Assembly (NCBI GenBank): GCA_964637165.1
Contig: CAZWVI010000011.1
Coordinates: forward strand, 1-64,000
Length of the DNA: 64,000 nucleotides
Direction of reading: 5' to 3'
From: CAZWVI01 sp964637165
Lineage (GTDB): Bacteria; Planctomycetota; UBA1135
A program made the position numbers and the translations under genes. Shown in pieces: positions 61,436-64,000 of this stretch. Position 1 is the stretch's first letter; the number at the start of each line of letters is the position of its first letter. The notes under the pieces were generated by a model. The model ran no database searches, had not been told where the DNA came from, and saw only the letters and a list, made by a program, of their open reading frames with translations.

Positions 61436-62381
61436 ACTCCATACTCGCAAATTTGGAGCCGTCAGGGCACATTGCCTTTTGTAGTTGGCCCATCCATGGG
61501 TTGCTGTTAGTTACGGGGAAGCAACTTGGCAAATTTTTGGGAAGCTCAGCTAATTGGCAGGCCTGTTGCCGTCCCAAAAAATCAACCGCGCCGAGTTTTG
61601 GGTTTAAGGCGCAAATTGAAGTGCTAGTGAAGCGCGCGGGCATAGCCGCAAAGTTTTCAAGTGCGCGCACGCAAGCCTGTTCGCCGAGTTGTCGATCAAT
61701 TTGTTGAAGTTCATGATGTGCGTCAAAGGCTAACTCATCCGCAGCAATGTAATAGTGTTCGTCACCGGGGACACAAAAGAGTAAATCCAACAAGTGAGGA
61801 TTCGGTAAAAATTGTCCTTGGCTAATTGCTAATTTCCACCACGCGCGATGGCGCGGGCTTGGCCGCAGACGCAGGCAAAGCCTGGTGCACGCGGCAAGTT
61901 GTCCGTGGCTACCAAGCAACAGTCGCGTTAAGTCGTAACCGGCCACTGATTTTACTACTTGAGCTCCAGTGCTTATTTCACTACCGTCAGCTAATAGCCA
62001 GTTAGCATTCAAAACTTGTTCACGCAAATTTCCCCAACGCGCACGATATAGCGAAATGTCAGGAGCCATGAATAGTCCGCCAATTGTGCCACTTTGCGAG
62101 TTGGGTGCCAGAACTCCTAATTCAAGTTTATGTTCGGATAGAGCGTGAGATAATTCCTCGGTGCTTACTCCAGCTTCAACAATGCAAGTTTGCTCGGCTG
62201 CGTCAATTTTAATTATTTGGTTTAAATTACTTAAAGATAATTTAGTCGACAGCGGTGAGCCTGGAAGGTGACGATGCAAACGACTGCTATTGCCACACGG
62301 AAGCAGGGCAGTGTGGTCATGCTTAGCCGCGCTAATAATTTCGCGGGCTTGATTAATTGAATCAGGCGAGAACTCATGCAT
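61422..62381 (-). CDS. glcE: Glycolate oxidase FAD-binding subunit GlcE
   Basis: 319 residues of the FAD_binding_4 family in its short form: LLPCGNSSRLHRHLPG, IVEAGVSTEEL, PNSQSGTIGGLFM, GAQVVKSVAGYDLTRLLLGSHGQLA. The C-terminal half is divergent, as usual for GlcE. It overlaps glcD by 8 nt and glcF by 14 nt, so the three are translated together in the order D-E-F. Confidence 0.9.
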   Translation of the reverse strand: MHEFSPDSINQAREIISAAKHDHTALLPCGNSSRLHRHLPGSPLSTKLSLSNLNQIIKIDAAEQTCIVEAGVSTEELSHALSEHKLELGVLAPNSQSGTIGGLFMAPDISLYRARWGNLREQVLNANWLLADGSEISTGAQVVKSVAGYDLTRLLLGSHGQLAACTRLCLRLRPSPRHRAWWKLAISQGQFLPNPHLLDLLFCVPGDEHYYIAADELAFDAHHELQQIDRQLGEQACVRALENFAAMPARFTSTSICALNPKLGAVDFLGRQQACQLAELPKNLPSCFPVTNSNPWMGQLQKAMCPDGSKFASMEFGGG

Positions 62382-63810
62382 GATTCGTTCCGACCTTAGC
62401 TTTATGGCGATGGAAAACTTCGGAGCAACCGCGCGACAGCGGTAAGCCGCGGCCAGGGTTGAGCAAATCTTCAGGGTTAAATACTTTTTTCACACGCTCC
62501 ATTAAGGCCAGTTCTGGCACACTGAACTGCAGTTCGAGCAAATGCTCCTTCTCCAGTCCGATACCGTGCTCGCCACTTAGTGAGCCACCTAACTGCAGAC
62601 ATCGCTTTAGTATTTTTGCGCCACACTCTTCGACAATCGCAGTTTGCGTAGCGTCATTGGCGTCGTAACTAAAATGCGGATGAATATTGCCATCACCCGC
62701 ATGAAATAAGTTGGCCACTTTGAGGCCACTCTCGGCTTGCACTTGTTGCACATACTCCATTATCAACGCCAACTTGGAACGCGGAACCACTCCATCCATT
62801 ACGTATGAATCTGGTGCTTGGCGGCCGAGCGCACCGCCGGCTCCTTTACGCCCTTTCCAAAGTGCAGCCCGTTGTTCTTCGGTGTTGGCAATTTCAAGCT
62901 GTAACAAATTTTTCTGCTTTAATAATTCAATTAACTCATGGCCATCACGTTCGACAATTTTTTGGCCACCCTCTAACTCAATTAGTAAGACGGCCTCGGC
63001 AGTGATTGGCAAACCGCAACGGTAAACCGAATCCTCAACCGCTCGAATCGCAGTGTTGTCCATAACTTCCATGGCCGCTGGTTGCAACCCAGCTGCAACA
63101 ATTTGTGCGCTTGCATCACACGCTGCAACAAGTTTTTCGTAGGCCGCCAAAACAGTAAATGCAGTCTCGGCTAGCGGCGTTAAACGAACTCCTACCGCCA
63201 GAATAATTGCCACCGACCCTTCAGACCCGAGCAGGAAGCCACGTAGGTCAATTCCACAATCGCCACCCGATTCACAGCCCCAAGTTTCGGTCTGGCCATT
63301 GGCTAAAACTACTTCACAAAAACGCACGTGTTGGGCAGTCATGCCGTGCATGAAGCAATGCGGGCCACCAGAGTTCTCAGCTACGTTGCCACCCAAGGTG
63401 CACACTTTTTGGCTGGCGGGATCGGGCGCAAATTGTAAGCCGTAAGGCTTTAGGTGGGCAGAAAGCTGAGCGTTTACTATGCCAGGTTCAACCAGAGCCC
63501 AATTGTCGTGGGGGTGAAGCGCGAGCACCTTACGCAAACGGTTCATACCAATAATTACTCCACCTGGGCTAACCACGGCGCCACCGGAAAGTCCGGTTCC
63601 CGCGCCGCGTGCTACAAATGGAATCTTTGCTTGATGAAGTAGTTTAACGCATTCAATTACTTCTTCGCGGTTGCCCGGTAAAACAATGCACGCGGCCTTT
63701 GATTTAAATAAAGTTAAAGCGTCAGATTCATAAGCGTGCAACGAGGCGGGGTCGTCCAGGAAATAATTGTCGCCAACAACTTTCTTCAAGGCCGCGAAAA
63801 CATTACTCAT
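62374..63810 (-). CDS. glcD: Glycolate oxidase subunit GlcD
   Basis: 478 residues; catalytic flavoprotein. FAD_binding_4 domain: VARGAGTGLSGGAVVSPGGVII and CTLGGNVAENSGGPHCFMHGMT; FAD-oxidase C domain: ANLFHAGDGNIHPHFSYD (catalytic His) and GGSLSGEHGIGLEKEH, then KVFNPEDLLNPGRGL. This matches GlcD rather than D-lactate dehydrogenase by the presence of glcE and glcF. I chose the ATG at 63810, which overlaps the upstream stop (TAATG), over an upstream in-frame start at 63843. Confidence 0.93.
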   Translation of the reverse strand: MSNVFAALKKVVGDNYFLDDPASLHAYESDALTLFKSKAACIVLPGNREEVIECVKLLHQAKIPFVARGAGTGLSGGAVVSPGGVIIGMNRLRKVLALHPHDNWALVEPGIVNAQLSAHLKPYGLQFAPDPASQKVCTLGGNVAENSGGPHCFMHGMTAQHVRFCEVVLANGQTETWGCESGGDCGIDLRGFLLGSEGSVAIILAVGVRLTPLAETAFTVLAAYEKLVAACDASAQIVAAGLQPAAMEVMDNTAIRAVEDSVYRCGLPITAEAVLLIELEGGQKIVERDGHELIELLKQKNLLQLEIANTEEQRAALWKGRKGAGGALGRQAPDSYVMDGVVPRSKLALIMEYVQQVQAESGLKVANLFHAGDGNIHPHFSYDANDATQTAIVEECGAKILKRCLQLGGSLSGEHGIGLEKEHLLELQFSVPELALMERVKKVFNPEDLLNPGRGLPLSRGCSEVFHRHKAKVGTNHA

Positions 63811-64000
63811 TACTGTTCGCCCTTGAAAATCTTTGGCAGCCAACGTGGGGTGCGACTTCGGTATTCCAGATAGGCGCTGCCAAAGGTTATTTCAGAATCA
63901 CGTTCTTCGTAAGGTGCGCACAATAAAATCCAAATGGCGGTACCGGCAAAAAGAAATAATCGATCGGCGGTTGCTTCAGGCGCACCGGCCATGAACATTA
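63810..64000 (-). CDS. C-terminal end of an ICMT/NnrU/MddA-type membrane methyltransferase (partial)
   Basis: Only the last 63 or so residues lie in the window; the frame stays open to the right edge. It shows one hydrophobic helix (LFLFAGTAIWILLCAPY) followed by EERDSEITFGSAYLEYRSRTPRWLP, the end motif (EERDL..FG..Y..Y....P..P) of isoprenylcysteine carboxyl methyltransferase-like and methanethiol methyltransferase-like proteins. Which one cannot be decided from this piece. Its stop overlaps glcD. Confidence 0.65.
   Translation of the reverse strand, partial: MFMAGAPEATADRLFLFAGTAIWILLCAPYEERDSEITFGSAYLEYRSRTPRWLPKIFKGEQ

Noticed and set aside
1..64000. tRNA, rRNA, CRISPR arrays, transposases, phage genes
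   Set aside because: I looked in all gaps and found no cloverleaf, repeat-spacer series or recombinase motif. A low-scoring tRNA cannot be ruled out without a covariance search.

Overview
The window reads as a compact chromosome segment of a Gram-negative, didermic bacterium, most likely a planctomycete or another PVC-type lineage. The clues are an lpxC-fabZ fusion followed by lpxA and a Gfo/Idh oxidoreductase, a bamA-ompH pair, a glmU-prs-rplY-pth-rpsF-rpsR-rplI-dnaB housekeeping run, a Ser/Thr kinase coupled to an FHA-GAF-sigma54 activator, large secreted proteins with no obvious family, and frequent GTG/TTG starts with few Shine-Dalgarno sites. The assignment rests on gene content only; there is no rRNA here. 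Genes are packed tightly, with many 1-8 nt stop/start overlaps and several convergent 3' overlaps. No intergenic stretch exceeds about 210 bases. I found no tRNA, rRNA, CRISPR array, transposase or prophage gene.

Left part (1-12.5 kb): the tail of a secreted protein; tdh-kbl for threonine catabolism; then a minus-strand series running from two TPR exported proteins through ktrB, ktrA, trkA and trkH (two types of K+ uptake system side by side) to the di-iron Fe-S repair protein Ric. 12.5-25.5 kb: a 966-residue Ig-like lipoprotein and a small lipoprotein; rpsO-pnp with paired intergenic hairpins; a small OmpH-like protein and an orphan secretin; a YkgJ-type cysteine cluster protein; and an enhancer-binding protein translationally coupled to a Ser/Thr kinase. 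25.5-28.1 kb (minus): psd, a CMD-family protein and an MFS transporter, overlapping head to tail. 28.2-40.7 kb (plus): cell-envelope and information-processing core from glmU through dnaB, then bamA-ompH-lpxC/fabZ-lpxA-Gfo/Idh. 40.8-47.8 kb (minus): a CusCBA-type metal efflux operon preceded by a small Cys-rich exported protein. 47.9-54.3 kb: trmB with a C-terminal extension, three tandem paralogous secreted proteins of unknown function, and an AlkC-like DNA glycosylase. 54.3-64 kb (minus): an aminotransferase, a 1402-residue protein made of three amidohydrolase modules, glcDEF for glycolate oxidation, and the tail of a membrane methyltransferase. A small plus-strand membrane protein lies between.

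Non-coding features that stand out are a family of REP-like hairpins (core TGACCCA...TGGGGTCAGAGTCTA) at four sites next to stop codons, two of them forming a 177-bp inverted-repeat unit; the rpsO-pnp hairpins; a strong terminator before dnaB; and a good match to a sigma54 -24/-12 promoter. The least explained content is the three-paralog cluster at 48.8-53.1 kb and the triple amidohydrolase.
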